64,000 nucleotides of DNA from Gymnorhina tibicen. Lineage: Eukaryota; Chordata; Aves; Passeriformes; Artamidae. Positions 23,779 to 38,385 of the stretch are shown piece after piece; position 1 is the first letter of the stretch; each line of letters opens with the position of its first letter. Under the pieces are notes generated by a model. The model was not told the origin of the DNA. It did not search any database and saw only the letters and a program-made list of their open reading frames with translations. The stretch is taken from positions 7,050,264 through 7,114,263 of the forward strand of contig VXAZ01018984.1 in assembly GCA_013399875.1 (NCBI GenBank). The letters run 5' to 3'. The translations under genes and the position numbers were made by a program.

Positions 23779-26700
23779 AGCTCTTCTCCTGCTAAATGTT
23801 TCCTTCCCTCCTCAAAAGTATTTAAAAAAAAAGAAAAGTTAAAAAAAGGTTAAAAAAGGCACTGAAGACCTAGTTTAAATTTTGAGAGTCAGGGATCTCA
23901 ACAGCTTGACAGAGTTTTCACATACAAGGCCTTTGTGGGCACCAAGAAGCTTCTGTGTCTCTGTGCAGCACAGATGTATTCTGATTGGTGCTAGGTTTAT
24001 AACTCCGTTCTTCTGCATACTAATAGGGAATTGTGCAGTCATCGGTTTTATTTTTAAAGTCTGCCTATTGCAGGTGTTTTGTCTTTGACTAGACAAGGAA
24101 AAGATCCTTAGCTGTGGAAATTAAAAAGCTTTGTTGTTGTTATTTGATTGATTACAGCACAGAAGAGTTACAGTACAGGTTAGTGCAGGCTAATTCTGTT
24201 TACAAAACAAGTCTTTACCTGTAACTACAATAAGTATTGCCATGCTTTAGTGTAATCTTAAGACCTTTTCAAGGCCAATCAATCTCAGAAGTTAGGTGCT
24301 TGCAAAGGTGTGTTCATGATTGTCTCACCTGTACCTGGAGTGCACCATTGCATTCCAGATAGGACTTGGACAAAAGGCTCTTCACACCTACTTTTAGAGA
24401 ACAGGGATGATGCTGTTCTTGATCTGCATTTGTCACTTGTGTTTTAAGCATTTGTAAGTGTCTTGTGAGTATTGCAAGATACCAGTATTTTTCTCATCTC
24501 TTACTTCATCCAGGAGTTGATTAATTCATAGCAAGTTTCTGCTGCTGTGTCACTGGCCTCTTGCTCCGTACATTCATATCACTTTTTGTAATATCCATCT
24601 TTCAGTGACCATCTGACATATAAAAGGTCAGTAGGTGCCAGTTGAGAAGATACTCCAAGTCTTTCCATCTCCTTTTAGATAAATTTTACAGGGTTTGATG
24701 TGGAAGGATAAGTGTTCGTTACGGGGTTTTTATCTGTCCTCTAAAAATGAACAGATTACTGTAAGTTACTATAGAATTTTGTAGGACCCGAAAGACACAT
24801 TAAAAACTTATTATTTTCTGTGGAACTCTGTAGATTGGCTTTGTTGTGTTTTCACCTTCATTTGTTAAAAGACAAATATGAATCACTGAGGTCATACAGT
24901 GTGAAGGGCACATACATGCTTGTCTTCCTAATAGTGCTACATCCTGTACAATATATATGATTTTTAGATTTTGCAAGCCCTGTTGCTAAAATGTTCACAT
25001 ACTTTTGTTATACAAAATGTTAGCGTTGATGGCTTTCAGAAAAGGAGTTGAAGTGATTTTGAAGTGCATACATATATATGGAGATAGAGAGAAAGGGAAT
25101 GGCTTTTGGAAGTAGAAAGAAGGTCATCTTAAGCTCCAGTAAAAGCAGGATAAAAGCTTGTGAATATATTCTGAATTAATATATCGTTTCAAATGAAGTC
25201 ATACCCTTAGGCTCAATCTTCAAGAATTTTAGTACCACCTGAAAAATCTGCAGTTGTTGTTTGTCTTTGTGTGCTGGTAGGGTTTTGGGTTTTTTTTTAT
25301 AAATAAGGTGGCATAATCAGATTATCAGAAGCAATAGACCTGGGAAGAAAGGGCAAACACAGCTTTGGAAAGAAGGATTTAAGACTGATGGCATGCAGAG
25401 AAAAGGCTCCTCAGGATAGCTGAGATTACCTCTGAACTATTTCTTGGTGGGAATAAATTTTTTTTTTTTAATGAAGTATATTTGTGTGGAAGATGAGCAA
25501 GTGTGTAAAAATTCCAAGAGACCTTTTTAAGTAGGTGGTTTTACATGCTTAGCAGCTGTTAAGATGTGACCACTGTTAAGTGCCTTCAGGGAGCAGAAGC
25601 AGTTGTTTTTAGAAACAATGTATGGAATGGCAAGAACTTGGTGATGTATTCTGCTAAACTGCTGCTTCTTTTCATTTCAAAACTTCCAGCAAATGCTTCC
25701 AGGAGTCTTATTTTTTCATTCTGAAAAATGTGATAGAAATCTGGGAGATTTTAATCTGGTGCTTTCTCATTCTCTCATATGGAATAGATTTGGCTCTATA
25801 CCAAGGCTACAGCACATGGATTGGGATAGCATCAGTCTTGCAGCACATGTCAACACCAGGAGCAGCTGGTAACTGCTGCTCTTAGTTAGAGGAAGCCAGA
25901 GAAGAAATGATGTTTCGTGTCCTGCCTTGCTGTTCTTTTGGGCAAGTTTAGGAAAGGTAAGGGAGCTAGTGCAGTTCTTCCAAAAGGGCGTCTCATTTCC
26001 TTCCTCGTGCCTGCTCTGCTGCGCTGACTGCAACTCAGGACAGCGAAACCTCTGTGTTCTTTTGATGTATAGCTTCAACACCTCAGTGGCAGGAAGGGAG
26101 AATCCACTGGGCAGTCACCAAGGGAGTCATTGGACCAGAGCAGTTTCTGGGTAGGAGAACTAAGGTTGGAGGAGGAGGCAGTTTATTCTTCTGTGTGGCT
26201 GAGAGCACGCCGGCAAATTCTGACCTCCTTCTGCAGTTTCCATGTACCAAAAAACCTGCCTTTATATTCAAATTAGGCAACATTTACTACTGAAATTTTA
26301 CTTGCTCTGAAAGAGCAAGAAACAAGTTGTTTTTTGTAGTTTACCTTTGAATGTGTAATATAAACATGCATATGTGTTTTACAGTGCCTCTGAATGTTCT
26401 CATATTTGTCACATGCAGGTTTACCTTTAAATATTGAAGAATAAATGAGCTTGAACAGACAGCTAACGAGACATTTCTTCCTACAAGGAAGGCTTGCATT
26501 TATGAGCCACATATGTCCTACTTGTATTTTCAAATGACGAGCCTTTTCAAATGGTGAACTTGTTTTCTGCCTGATGCTCACAGAGACGTTTTTTGGTGTT
26601 TAGAAGTACATTTGCAGATTGCAGATCCAAGCCAGTTTTGCAGAATGACAGACCAAACTCTAAACACTGTTGCTGAATGTAAGAAAAGATGAAATGATCC

Positions 26701-28261
26701 TTTTTAAAATTTCTGTCAGTCATTATAAGTGATAGCAAGCTTCAATTTTAAATTGGAATGTAGTGGAATAAAAATAGCTGGGAATAAAATTGAAAGAGAA
26801 TGCAGTGAATCTAACCCCTTTGCATGGAATGTTGCTTTTTAAAACTTTAAGATAAAACCCTGAAGGGGCAAAATATATAATTTTCTGTCTGGAAAAAGAT
26901 TGATAGCCTTAAAATGTGTCTTATTATGCCAAAAATAATCTTTATGCTAATGGACGTTCCTTATAATATTACCTATAGGTAATTAGAAATTATGGAAGGG
27001 GGCAGGAGACCTTGAGTTCACATTAATAAAGTAGAACAGGGAGGAGGGAACATAGCTAATGTGTACTGCTGTCTGGAAGACAATATGAAAGATCATTGAA
27101 AGAATATTTAATTTTGATACTAAATCAAAGTTGTAATAGGAAATGGAAGATGATCGTCTTCCAAAAAAAATCCCCAAATATGTAAAATTAGCTCTTCATT
27201 GGCTATTTTTAATGGTAGGTTCAAGAATAGTAGAATAAATAGCAGTTTGCTAATATGTACATAGAAGGAAATGAGAAGACGAGAATGGAAAGGGATTTCT
27301 TTAAAGCAGTGTAAAGGTATAATAGGAACAGGGGAAATGTTTGTTTATATTCAGACATACTACACTTAATTCTGAGAAGGGCAACATTAGAGGTGGTAGT
27401 TGTGTGCCTTGAAATCTTCTCATGTTATTTCTGTAAGTGGACAATAACATAGGACTGAGTTACAATGGCATTTGGAGCTCATTGATGAGAAATGTTGTGT
27501 GCTAGTGCTGCTTTCAGTCTGGGGTGATGCTGGGACTCAGGTTTGGTGGAATTACCATGGTTTACTGTAAAGAAAACTATATAAACTTGAACAAACACCA
27601 TGGTGGTTCAGCTGCCTTCAATTTCTTCCAGAAATCCAGAGAGCCTTCAGTGGCTTCTGGAGTGTAATGTGAGCCTTGTGTGAGCCAGGTGAGATTTTTC
27701 ATAATTCCACACATAGCAAGAAGTGAAAAAGGAACAGTTGAAGACAGATAATAGATAAATAATTTTAATATAAACCTCAGTAAAGGTTGTTCTTTTGGAT
27801 TAACTGTTCTTAAGGTTCCTCTTGAAGATCAGCAGTTTTGATGAGAGCTTCGAAAGTTGCACCTCCTGAGGTAGCAAAACCTCATTTCATATTCAGGGTG
27901 TTTTAAGGGGAAGAATCCAGTCTTTCTACAGATGTTCTTACAGACTTCTACCTTATTATAAACTGCACTTTTCAAAGTTATGTACACTATCAAGGCATAA
28001 AGTAAATATTTTTAAGTCTTGAAAGGGCTCATTTCAGTTCCCTTACTGTAAATGTTGAGTGCCATTTAATATGCTCTATGGTAATTTCATTTAGCTTCTA
28101 GGTCCAGGTCTAGAAGGGTCTCCTCCATGTCCTGTGTCATGTCATATCTGTTGGCCTCTATATGACTTAAATACCTTAGGATATCTTAGAGATACTTATA
28201 TTTAGGCAACTGACCTGCTCCCACCATCTCAAATCGGAAACCAAGCAGCTCAAACCAGCTG

Positions 28262-28470
28262 CAACCTACTGGAAGAAATTTTTTTACAATGAAGGTGATG
28301 AAACATTGGAACAGAGAGGTGGTGGATGCCTCACCCCTGAAAACATTCAACTTCAGGTTGGATGGGGGTCTGAGCAACCTGATCTGGTTGTAGAAGTCCT
28401 GGTCATTGCAGGGTATTGGACAAGATGACTTAAAATGTCCCTTCCAACCCAAACCATCCTATGATTCTAT
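28262..28470 (+). mobile_element. CR1 LINE 3' end
   Basis: Contains GGAAGAAATTTTTTTACAAT, GAAACATTGGAACAGAGAGG, GTGGTGGATGCCTCACCCC, AACCTGATCTGGTTG, TGGTCATTGCAGGG and CCCTTCCAACCCAAACCATC, and ends CTATGATTCTAT. These are the usual CR1 3' blocks in order. It lacks the 'ggttgcccagag' spacing of the consensus, so it carries small deletions. The 5' edge may extend back to about 28225. No coding capacity remains. Confidence 0.9.
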
Positions 28471-28660
28471 TGTTGCATTTTTGTAATACTGTATAGAACA
28501 ACAGAATATAAAGCTGGATTAATGTTTGTTCTAAATGTATTTGCTTTGCTAGGGCTACTCATGTGAGGCTGTACGTTCTCTTTTCCCTATTAAAAAAAAC
28601 CTCAGAAGATAAGCTACTTTAATTCTTGTAGCATGTCTTTTTAAGGAAAAGATCTTGAAC

Positions 28661-28722
28661 AGGTATTAAAAAAAGCCAACAAAACCCCCCAAACAAAACA
28701 AGAAGAAACCAATCCACAAGCA
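28661..28722. repeat. A/C-rich low-complexity tract
   Basis: A-runs alternate with CCCCCC, CAAAAC and AACAAAAC motifs. The tract resembles that at 61-180 and has no associated element that I recognise. Confidence 0.55.
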
Positions 28723-31700
28723 AAAACCATTAAATTCAGTTTATGCTGAAGTCTCCTTGCCTTTTAGACAAGAAAACCTAAATCTCCATTTTTTTCAGCA
28801 TTGTTAAGCATGCAGTAAAATAATGCTGTTACAAGCTTAATAGCAGTATCAAGCCCACACAGCTTGGCTCTATCTTTCCGAAGAAACTTTTCATGTGAGG
28901 CAAGAATGACACTAAAATAGCACATCTAAGAGCACCATCAGTGCTTTTCTGCTAGGTTTAATTTCTGAAGTTATGGGCTGTTGCTTTTGAAGCTCAAATT
29001 TCAGCTAGAGTGTGTATTAGATTTAGTGAGCTGTTTGATTTCATTACAAGGCATAGGTCTGCTGCGTTTCTCTGATGGCACAATCCACCTGCCTTTGCTG
29101 AGAGTGCTCCCGTGGGAATCAGAGGGTTCGTATGATGATGAAAAATTAAACCTTCCGTTTGATGCTCCTTTTATTGAGGCTCTGCGAGAGGATGTTGAAA
29201 TGCCTTCTGTGTAATAGGCAGCTGGAGTAAAGTATTATCCATCAGTGTGGGCATAATGATTTATGTGAATATATATTTGTCGCTGTATGTGGTGACAAAC
29301 TCCAGTGAAGCTCAGAGCATTCCTCGTAGTTACCCAAGGAGTGTTGTTATTACATTTCCTGTTAGACTTTGATGCTTTTTTTTTTGGTTGGTTTATTTTA
29401 TTTATTTGTTGTCTAACGCTTGTTTTTATCAGTTTCTCTGTATGCAAGAGGAGCACTACTCTTAGCCAGTTAATCTGCCTTTCTATAGAGAAGACATAAC
29501 CTCCTCAGAGCAGCTCTCTATACACCCAGAAAATACAAACCTGTGTAAAGGAACTGTCAACACTGAGCTGTAAAGGAGCAGGCACAGCAAATATCTGCAC
29601 TGCAGTGACTGCAGCTTGTACGGATAGACTTGGAGTAATGCAACGTAGCTGCCACACCATTAAGCACAACATGAACTCCGAAAGCCACCGGTGTCTTTGA
29701 ATAGGCTCTAAAGCAACGTTAGTGCCGATGTGAGCTCCAGGCTGCTCCAGGCTCATTGCTGGCAGTGCCCAGATTAGATGGTTGAATGCGGAGGGTGGAG
29801 GTGCCCTGCTGAGCAGCAGTGATTTCAGTACATCCTTCGCTCTGGCTTCAATGCTGCATTGACTTAAGGAACCTCCCTTTTAAATTCTGGGAAGAAATAA
29901 GGAGGCAAATTGTACAAATTCATTGCAGGTGCTTCAGTTCTGTTATTTCTGTGTGTTCTGGATGGTGTTACTTGGAAGGCAGCAGGTGCTCCCCACCTCA
30001 CTTTGGTCTGTGTTTCTGCAGAATGTTGTTGTTTCTTCTTTTATTAAAAAGACTTCTATTTGTTTGTTTATCCAAAGAATATTAAGTCTACCAGGTTTTA
30101 ACTTAAACAGACTGCTATTAAACATTTCCTATGTAGTGGTACAAAGATCTTTTTAGTGATCTTGTTCATAAACTCTTTAGCCTCTGAAGTTGTTAATTCT
30201 TTAATGAGTAAATTACCTCATCATTTCTTTCTGAGGCAACAGCGTTGTCCCAGCTATGTGATCTTTTCAGGGTATTCCCAAAGAAGAAAAAAAATTAGCA
30301 ACAAGGTCAAAAGCCCTGAAGGATTTCCAACTAGCAATTACATTCATCACGTGCAGCTCTCCAGTGGCTTCTTGGCCTCACTAATTGCCTGTAGTGTGAA
30401 GTAATTTTATGTCTAAAATAGCTTATGTGCCTCTAGCTTGGGTGAAGGCCAGAAACCAGGCCAAAAGTTACAGCTGATAAATCGAAGCAAAATCCAAGCT
30501 ATTGAAGAAGTAAATTGGCTTGTCCCATCCTCTCTCTGTCATATCTGAGCTCAGGTCTTTCTTCCTTTGTTTTCTTACGATGAATTAATGGTTTTAAACC
30601 AACCAGTTGGCATTCTGCAAAGGCATGTGGTTTGCCAGCTGCTCTCTGTGAGCCGGGATGGAGTTCTGTTTCTGAGTCCCGGTACCATCCAGGGGGCTCC
30701 AGGGGACCTTCCCTCCACCCAGTACTGTATCTTAGCAAGGAAACATCCAGCTGGGCTGTAGGACATAGTGATGTGTTATCGGTAAGAGTCTGAAGACTGG
30801 AACACTTCCTGACAAAGTTCTCTTTTCCAGAATGCTCTGCTTCCCACCCGGAAAGGCAGACTAGATTGCCACATAACTAGGCTATCAGGCAGTGGGAATC
30901 CACATCCTACCTTCTGTGAGTACATCCAGGCACATGCCCACAGGACATGCTCTGCCACCCCTATTCCATAGGCAGTAGGGAACCATAACTGCTTTTTGGC
31001 AGTGATTTTTCACACTGTTTTCGTTCTATTTCATTAATGAAGAAGCAAGTGCAGACCACCAACAAACAATATTCCTTTCTAATTAGCTCTTTTCGCTTCT
31101 CTTTCCCATTGCCTGATAGGTACCAGGGAAGAATTACCAATCTGAGGAGTAACACTTCTTGGAGTGGTGCAGATCATTGGTTTTTCCTTAATTCAGTTCA
31201 GTTCCCAACCCGACCCTCTCCCCCCAACGCCGTGTTTTTGCTGCTTGCCTTTTTTTTTTTTTCCCCTCCATTCTTACAAACTAAATCCATCTCACAGCTC
31301 ATACTATTCACGTAGGCAAGATAGATACCCTGAACAGTTTACTTTTTTAATGTTTCAGGATAGCAGATCCTGGAAGATAATTGTGTTTCCCCATAAATCA
31401 AGTTAAATTGGAAGCATTTGGCAACAGCATTTTCCCATGTATGTGTATAGAAAAGCTTTTTTATCCTCCATCTGGATGTTATGGGTAGAAATTACTATAA
31501 ACTAGAAGGTGCCATGTTTCAATGATGGCATCTTTTATTCTTGATCTCGAAAAATCAGAATAATTTTCATTCATTTCTGGTGTTATGTTAGGATAGCACA
31601 TTTTCTTGACTAAATAAGGTTTGTTTGCTGAAATGAAGGATGCATTTTATGTTCATCTTGCCAGAGTGCCCTTTGCTATAATTCAATGTGACATAATAAT

Positions 31701-34700
31701 AGCTTGGGTGTCTTTTGCTTTGCCTATATCATTTGCAGTATGGGAAAATTAAGAAATTGTGGCTTTAGCGTTGCTTGTCAGGAAGCCCTGAAACTGTCTC
31801 TTACTTTCTACCTTCACTTTTCATCTTGTGCAGTTTACTGAAAGAGAGCAAAAGTGGTTTACATTTTGAGTGACAGTGTGGCATCAAATAGCATACAGAA
31901 AAATGCCAGCAAAGCTTCTTAAATAGAAAAATTGTGAAATAATATATACGGTTCTCATGCTAAAGAAGGTTTCAGTCTCAGTTGTCTCCTTAATTATAAT
32001 TTAGGAGTCTCCAGCAATGTAGGAGTCTTAAAATCTGGATTCTGAAAGAACAAACATAGTTCAGTGGTGGTTTATATTTACTAACCAGGAGGAGGTGCTG
32101 ACTTTTTTCCTGGCTGTATGGAACGTGTAGATGTAGATTCTCAGCATCTGTCCATAAACTCACACTGTCTGCCTACAGCTCCCTAGGTACTTCTCCTCTT
32201 GCTTTGTCTTTTAAATCTCTCTGCTTACTTACTCTTTCTTAATACTGTGCAGAATTGTGACTTTTGGCTCTTCTGTTGAAAATGTAGTCTATGTAATGGA
32301 GATTTAAGTCCCAAAGACCCTTTTAGTTTGCTTCCTGAATTACTGACAGAGCTGAATGTCATACTGAATTTAACTTAGATAAACCTATTTCATTGTCTTT
32401 TTGAGATGAGAGAATGAAAAGTCAAAGCAGCAGTGATAGTGAGCTAGTCCTGGAATAACTACTCAAACCCTGCTTTATTCTCATATTTCTTCTCTGGAAT
32501 TCATGGAGTTACATAGAGCATGATGTAAACACTACAAAAGTCAATTAAATGTCCTTTACCAGCAATATGGCCACATGTATATTCCATGCAATTCTCAAAA
32601 GAAAAAAGCTTTTGTTCGAAGTAGTATCTGAGCACATTTTAAAATATTTTGAAAGTCCCTGGAATGCAAACACTTGCATAGATTGGATGTATTTGTCTAA
32701 AGAGGAAGCAAAGTTAGTGATTATTTTTACTGTTATTCTGAAAGAGGGGCCTCAGATCCTGATTTTGTGCAGGAAAGGCCTGCCTAGTAACCAAGAATCT
32801 GTTTATGTGAACATCAATACTGTAAGCATGTTGCTTTAGTTTCAACCTGTAAGGATCAATATAACACAAGGAAGAGAGGAAGGATGCTTATTGGTCTAAT
32901 TATCTGTCTAGAGTCTTGTATGTTCTTTTTCACTTCTTAATGTTCAGAAAGTCAGTAGTGACGCATCTCTTGTGAGAAAACATTGTTTGAAATTGAGATA
33001 AATGTGTTAATACAGGCAAATCTGCCCATCTCATAAAATTTAGAGTGCTGTCTGAAGATGTCAAAATACGACATTGCAGTTACACCAGTGACTGCATTTT
33101 GCTATTAGGAAATTTTAAGTATGGCATATGAAGAGGTGCCTGTTAAGTACTGATGAAAAATTGATTTGCTTGGAAGTGGAGGGAGTTACATGCGCATTGT
33201 GAAATCCCCCAGAGAATCAGGAAAAATTTGTACTAGCTGGTCACTCTTTACAACACTATATACAAGAAAGAAATCAAACCCTATCTTGTCTACCTTGAGG
33301 TTAATCTTTAAGGCAATTAGAAGTATTGTTAATTGCGATGCTAATATTCAGGCTAAAAGTGACCATTCCTTTTTTACCCCTGAAATGCTTTTAATTCCTG
33401 TTTCTTACTTAACTATTACTTATGTCATGGATTAATGACTGTTAAGTAACTCCCCTGCACAAAAGGAGGCAGATTTGGAGGCCTTTCTCTTTTGCCAGAA
33501 GTGTCTAAAAGTGAACTTTGCAGCCTTGTTCTCTGCAGAGCCTGATGCATCACTCTGTTAATCCAGCCTGGAGAACACCTTGGGCTTGTTGTAGACTACT
33601 CTGTGCCCTAGGAGTGCTCGCTTCCTTCTGAACCACCCTGCCAAAATACTGACAGTTCAAAAGCCTGGGCTTTCAAACAAGCCAAGCTGAGCTTCCAACA
33701 GCTCACAACCGGGTCTCCATAAACCATGGTACCCTATGGTGACATGAAGATGAAGTTACCTTGGCATGGCCCTCCAGGAGCATGTGATTTTTATGAAGTT
33801 AGTTTTAGCTGTGGTGTAGATGAATGATATGAACATGATGTAGTGATTCGCTGTTATTATTAGAAAGAAAACCTATCTTCATTTCTGGTTTTGTTTTAAA
33901 GGATATAGGGTTGACCAGTGATCAACAAAAGAGTAAAGTCAAAATTTGTCTGCAAAAAATAACAGAGAAATTTGATGCAGATATGTAAGTAGGTACTTAC
34001 TTATTTAAAGGAATATCTACTGGCCTGTCAAGAAATTATTTTAATCTAAACTTCTTTCCATCAAATTAAATGCAAAGCACAGAATCTCTCTTGAGATATA
34101 ACTGAATGAGATTCAAAGGAGTTTAATTACGTAATTATTGTTGACAATAAAAAAACCAGATGCATTCAAAGTTATCAGCTCTAACTTCAAGAAGTAGTTC
34201 AAGTTTCTGAATTGTGTTAAAATAAAGGAACATGTATTTTTCGCCTATATATGGAACATGTTGAAGTATGCAAAAGATGGTTAAAACATGTATGTGCATT
34301 AGTGTGTGTAAATGTGTGTATTAACATGCATTATCTATAGGTGTGTATATGCAAAATTATTTATGTTCTTATGGTAAAGAGCACTGTGGTGGTGGTGATA
34401 TTGCTTGTACAGTGGGTATATTAGAAAATTCCATTTTGGCTCTAAGTGTATTATCCATTTTAAGAGGGTAACTTTGCAACTGGGAATATTACTAAACTTA
34501 TTTTTATTGCATACTTGTGTTTGGATGATGTAGGCATATTTTGAATCAAGCATGTGCCCTGCCAAATGGCTGGTGCTGTTTGCCAGTCATGTGGAAAAGC
34601 AAAAATCACTATTTGATTAGGTGCTGACAGATATTTACATATATATTTCACCATTTCCAAATATGTTCATATAGTTGTAAGCACTTCTATTTTTATGAAG

Positions 34701-36610
34701 CTAACTCTTACTGATCGTGCAGAACTGTTAATGGTTCAGATTCAAAGAAACTTCAGTCATTTAAAGAGTGACTTGGGAGCGTTGTCGCTGAAGTCTAGCA
34801 AATGTTGTCTATTATGAGGTTGCCAGAATGCTGTCCTTGCTCACACAGGGTCTAGCTCAAGGTTGGGAACTGTCTCTTCATCTACCTGCACCCAAGGGTC
34901 TCTCTTGTGTTTTTGTGGTTATGTTTGCAAAACATCAGTAAAACCAGGTGTCCTCAACAGTCCCACTGATTTTTAGCAAGCAGCCGTAGGAAGTGGGAGC
35001 AGTAGCACCTCCTTTTTCACAACAGCGGGGTGGGAGGGATGTGGGATTATGTTAGGGAGGGATTATGTTCTTCTTGCACCCGAGTAAATTCAGACCCACT
35101 TCTGGCAATTGGGCAAGCAGCTCATGAAGGCAGAAGGTAAATGCTCTCCATCTCTTCCTTCAACACTGTGCCTCTGTGCAGAAATGTATCTAGGATTCAT
35201 TGTCTCAGGGAGAGAGGAAAAAACCAACAACCATCATGTGAGTATCAGTAAATGTTACTTTGCATTGGTCTTTGTTCAACACTTGTCTAGGAAGGAAATG
35301 TCTTTTTTTTTTTTTTATTTCCCCACTGGATCCTTGGACTATCTCTGTATTTAATGCAGTGCTCTTTACGAAAATTATGTTTTTGGGAATGACTAACATA
35401 TCCAGAAGAGTTACCATAAAAATGCTGAAGTAATTAAAAGCATTGCAGAAATTATTTTCGATCACTGTGCTAGTCTAATGTGGAAAGCAGACATCTAGCT
35501 TTACGTAAAACATTGATGTATTGGAAGTTAACAAGCCTTCTTCAGTAAGTTGAATAACAAAAAGGCAAAAAATACCACAGAAATCAAATTCTTTGAAGAG
35601 CAATTTTAAGTTCTCTGTTTCCTAAGCAGGGATCTTAGAAAATACTATTTTGGTCTGCCTCGCCTTTCGGTTTTTCCCTTGGCACTTAGCAAACTGCAGG
35701 TCATGTATTATGAACATAGTCTAATGCCAAAGTCAGGATCTTGGCTTCATTAACTTCTACCTAAGGAGAGATGCCTCTAGCTGATATGCTCATTCATTTG
35801 GCAGTTTCATCAATTCTGGGAGAATTACTGCTTTTTCTTCTGGCCTGGAGCTTTAAATTGGTCACTGAAATTGAATCTCAGGTTTCTAAAGAAGTGAAAA
35901 ATATCACATAGCGTGCAGTTGCTATATTAACCAGCGGAAATCTTGTCGTAGCCTTTATTTTGATGTAACAGTGATTTACAGGTTTTAGCAAATGGGCAGT
36001 CTACAGGACTAAAGGTTTCAAGCCAATTTGAAGTAAGAAGATAAAGTAATGTATGCATACAAATTATTGAAGAGTCTCTTCACTTCCCCTCACAAGGAAA
36101 AGGGAGAATGTCTTAACTATGGACAACTTGGCATTTTCAGGATCAGTTCTTCCCTTCTTTGTAATCCACATAAGCTTCTCCATGATCAAATGTCAATCTC
36201 CACAGTGCTTTCTCTCTGTTCCCCAAATACACGCTACTTTTGTGGGCAGGTTATATGAAACTCACAAGCACTGTCTGGAAACCATCTTGCAATGCATTAA
36301 CTACAAATGTAGAGAATGCCAGTTGAATTTCTAGGAGTGCTTGGCATCAAGCAGAACTGAAAAGAAGCAGAAAGCCTCCCTTTATAGTCTGCCTCCTGTG
36401 CTAAACCCTGTGATTTGAAGCTCATGGTTCGTCTTACTAAGCTGATGTTTTCTACCAAAGGAACCTTTATAGTCCACAATTCCTAGGAGTGCTTTTTGTG
36501 GAAGTATTTGTTCCTATTTTTAGTGATTTCCCCCTCCTATTATAAAGCAGATCAGTTTTAAGATAGTTTCTTGAATTTTTATGTGTCCCTCAAAGGCACT
36601 GGCAGCAGCT

Positions 36611-36738
36611 TGACTTCCTTCCTNNNNNNNNNNNNNNNNNNNNNNNNNNNNNNNNNNNNNNNNNNNNNNNNNNNNNNCCTTCCTTCCTCCCTTCCTCCCT
36701 TCCTCCCTCCCTTCCTCCCTTCCCTCCCTTCCCTCCCT
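36611..36738. repeat. CCTT/TCCC microsatellite interrupted by an assembly gap
   Basis: The left flank has CTTCCTTCCT up to 36623, followed by 54 N. From 36678 a pure pyrimidine run of CCTT, CCTCCC and TTCCCTCCC units continues to 36738. The - strand is all purine (GGAA/GGGA units). Confidence 0.93.
36624..36677. other. Assembly gap (54 N)
   Basis: There are 54 consecutive N in the middle of the CCTT/TCCC microsatellite. The true repeat length is unknown. Frames reading through it have no meaning. Confidence 0.99.
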
Positions 36739-38385
36739 CAACCTAGAGGCATTTTTCTTTTCTAATCAAGTCTTTGATTCTCTTCTATCAATCTGGGATT
36801 ATGTTATTGATCATGGTTATTAAGGTCACTCTCCTTCACCAGATATTGACAAGTGGGTTTAGATGTCCACTGAAATAAAACCTTATGTTGCAGAAAGAAA
36901 ATTTCCTTTTACTCTGTTGGAAAACTGTCTTTCCTCCAAGTTTCTGGTGAAGAAATAAGGTGTTCTTTAAGTGAGTTAAGGAATGTTTGGGGCATTTGCG
37001 CAATTAATATTGCTCCACAGTTATAGCGTATTTGGATGTCTTTAAAAAAGTGGATTAGTTATAATTACATAATTCACTTCACAATCTTCTTTACAGGACA
37101 TAAGGCTTTAGTATTGACAGTTTGAGTCACAGGGAATGAAAGCTGACCTGCCTAGGACTTGGGCTGTATTGCTGTAACTCATAAATACTAGAAGTCTTCC
37201 AGGTGTGTTGTTCTTGTACAGAACAATTAAAAATAATAACAACAAGCTGTATACCCTAAGATGTACAATATGTAGCAGAAGCATGGCAGTAACAGATTAA
37301 TGTGTAGAAGCTGGATTATAAATGCGCTGTGAATGTGCTTATGTAACAGAAAAATTAACTGGAATGTTCTTCCATTTTCTTTTAAGGCAGAGTCGAGGCA
37401 ATGTCACATTATATGTTACCTTGGTCCTGTTATTTGTTGGTATGTAACCTGTGGAAGTTACATAACATGCAGCTGCACTTTGTCATGCATTTTGATGATG
37501 TGGTTTTTTAATGTTTGTATGTGTTGTATGTATTCTATAAATTCTGTGTAAGATGCAGTTGTCTGAGAACACTTACCTGGGCTTGCACTAACCTAAAATT
37601 TAGACAATAATAGTTGCTGATAAAGTTGAGGTGGAAAGTGCAGGATTATTTTAGTCATTATTAAAACAATGAGTTTTCAAAATAAGACAGAATTTAAAAG
37701 CCCCATTCCTTTTCTAACTTTGTGTGCACAATGTTTTAGTTAACTACTTGAGGGCCTGATCTTTTCATTCTGTTATTACAGACTCCTATTAGTAATGCTG
37801 TGGTTCACTGTAGTCAGTCCTTGTTGTCTCTCCAGTGCCTATAACAAAAGAGCCTTGTGAACAGGCATTTGAGGTCCTGAGTTCTAAAAGTAGTTTTCAA
37901 GACTGGTGTCCTGAAGTATGCTGGTGGAAATGAGTTCTAAAGGTACACATTTGCACTTTGATTCAAACTTCTTCATTTTAGTGTTTAGTTTTCACACATT
38001 ATGCTTCTTAAATGGTGCCTTTAATTTTCATTTTTCATGAGGAACAGTATCTCAAGTCTTTGGAATTTTATCTGTATTATTTTTATGTTCCTCTTTGTTA
38101 TATCAAGTTGTCAGTCCATTTCACTCATACACAATCAGCCATCTGTCCAGATACTCTCCCTTGGAATGATGCTCAATATTGCATTCACTTTGGTCATAGC
38201 TCCTTTCAAATATTATTTTGTTGTTACCTACTGTGTAGCTGATGGTGAAAGCAGACACCTGTCGCTCGTAGCTTTGTCAAAGAGCTTCCCAAATAAAGAA
38301 GCTTCTAATCTTTTCACAGCAAATCAGAATTTCTTCAGTTCTGCAGGTTCTTAATACTGATTTTTTTAGCGTGATGCAGTATTCT

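Noticed and set aside
30499..30766. GC-richer patch with overlapping frames on both strands
   Set aside because: None of the frames resembles a known protein, and no CR1 or LTR blocks could be matched.
38037..38354. 105-codon frame on + with apparent membrane helices
   Set aside because: It comes from T-rich intron directly beside the LTR. No homology is recognised and it is not in a transcript context.
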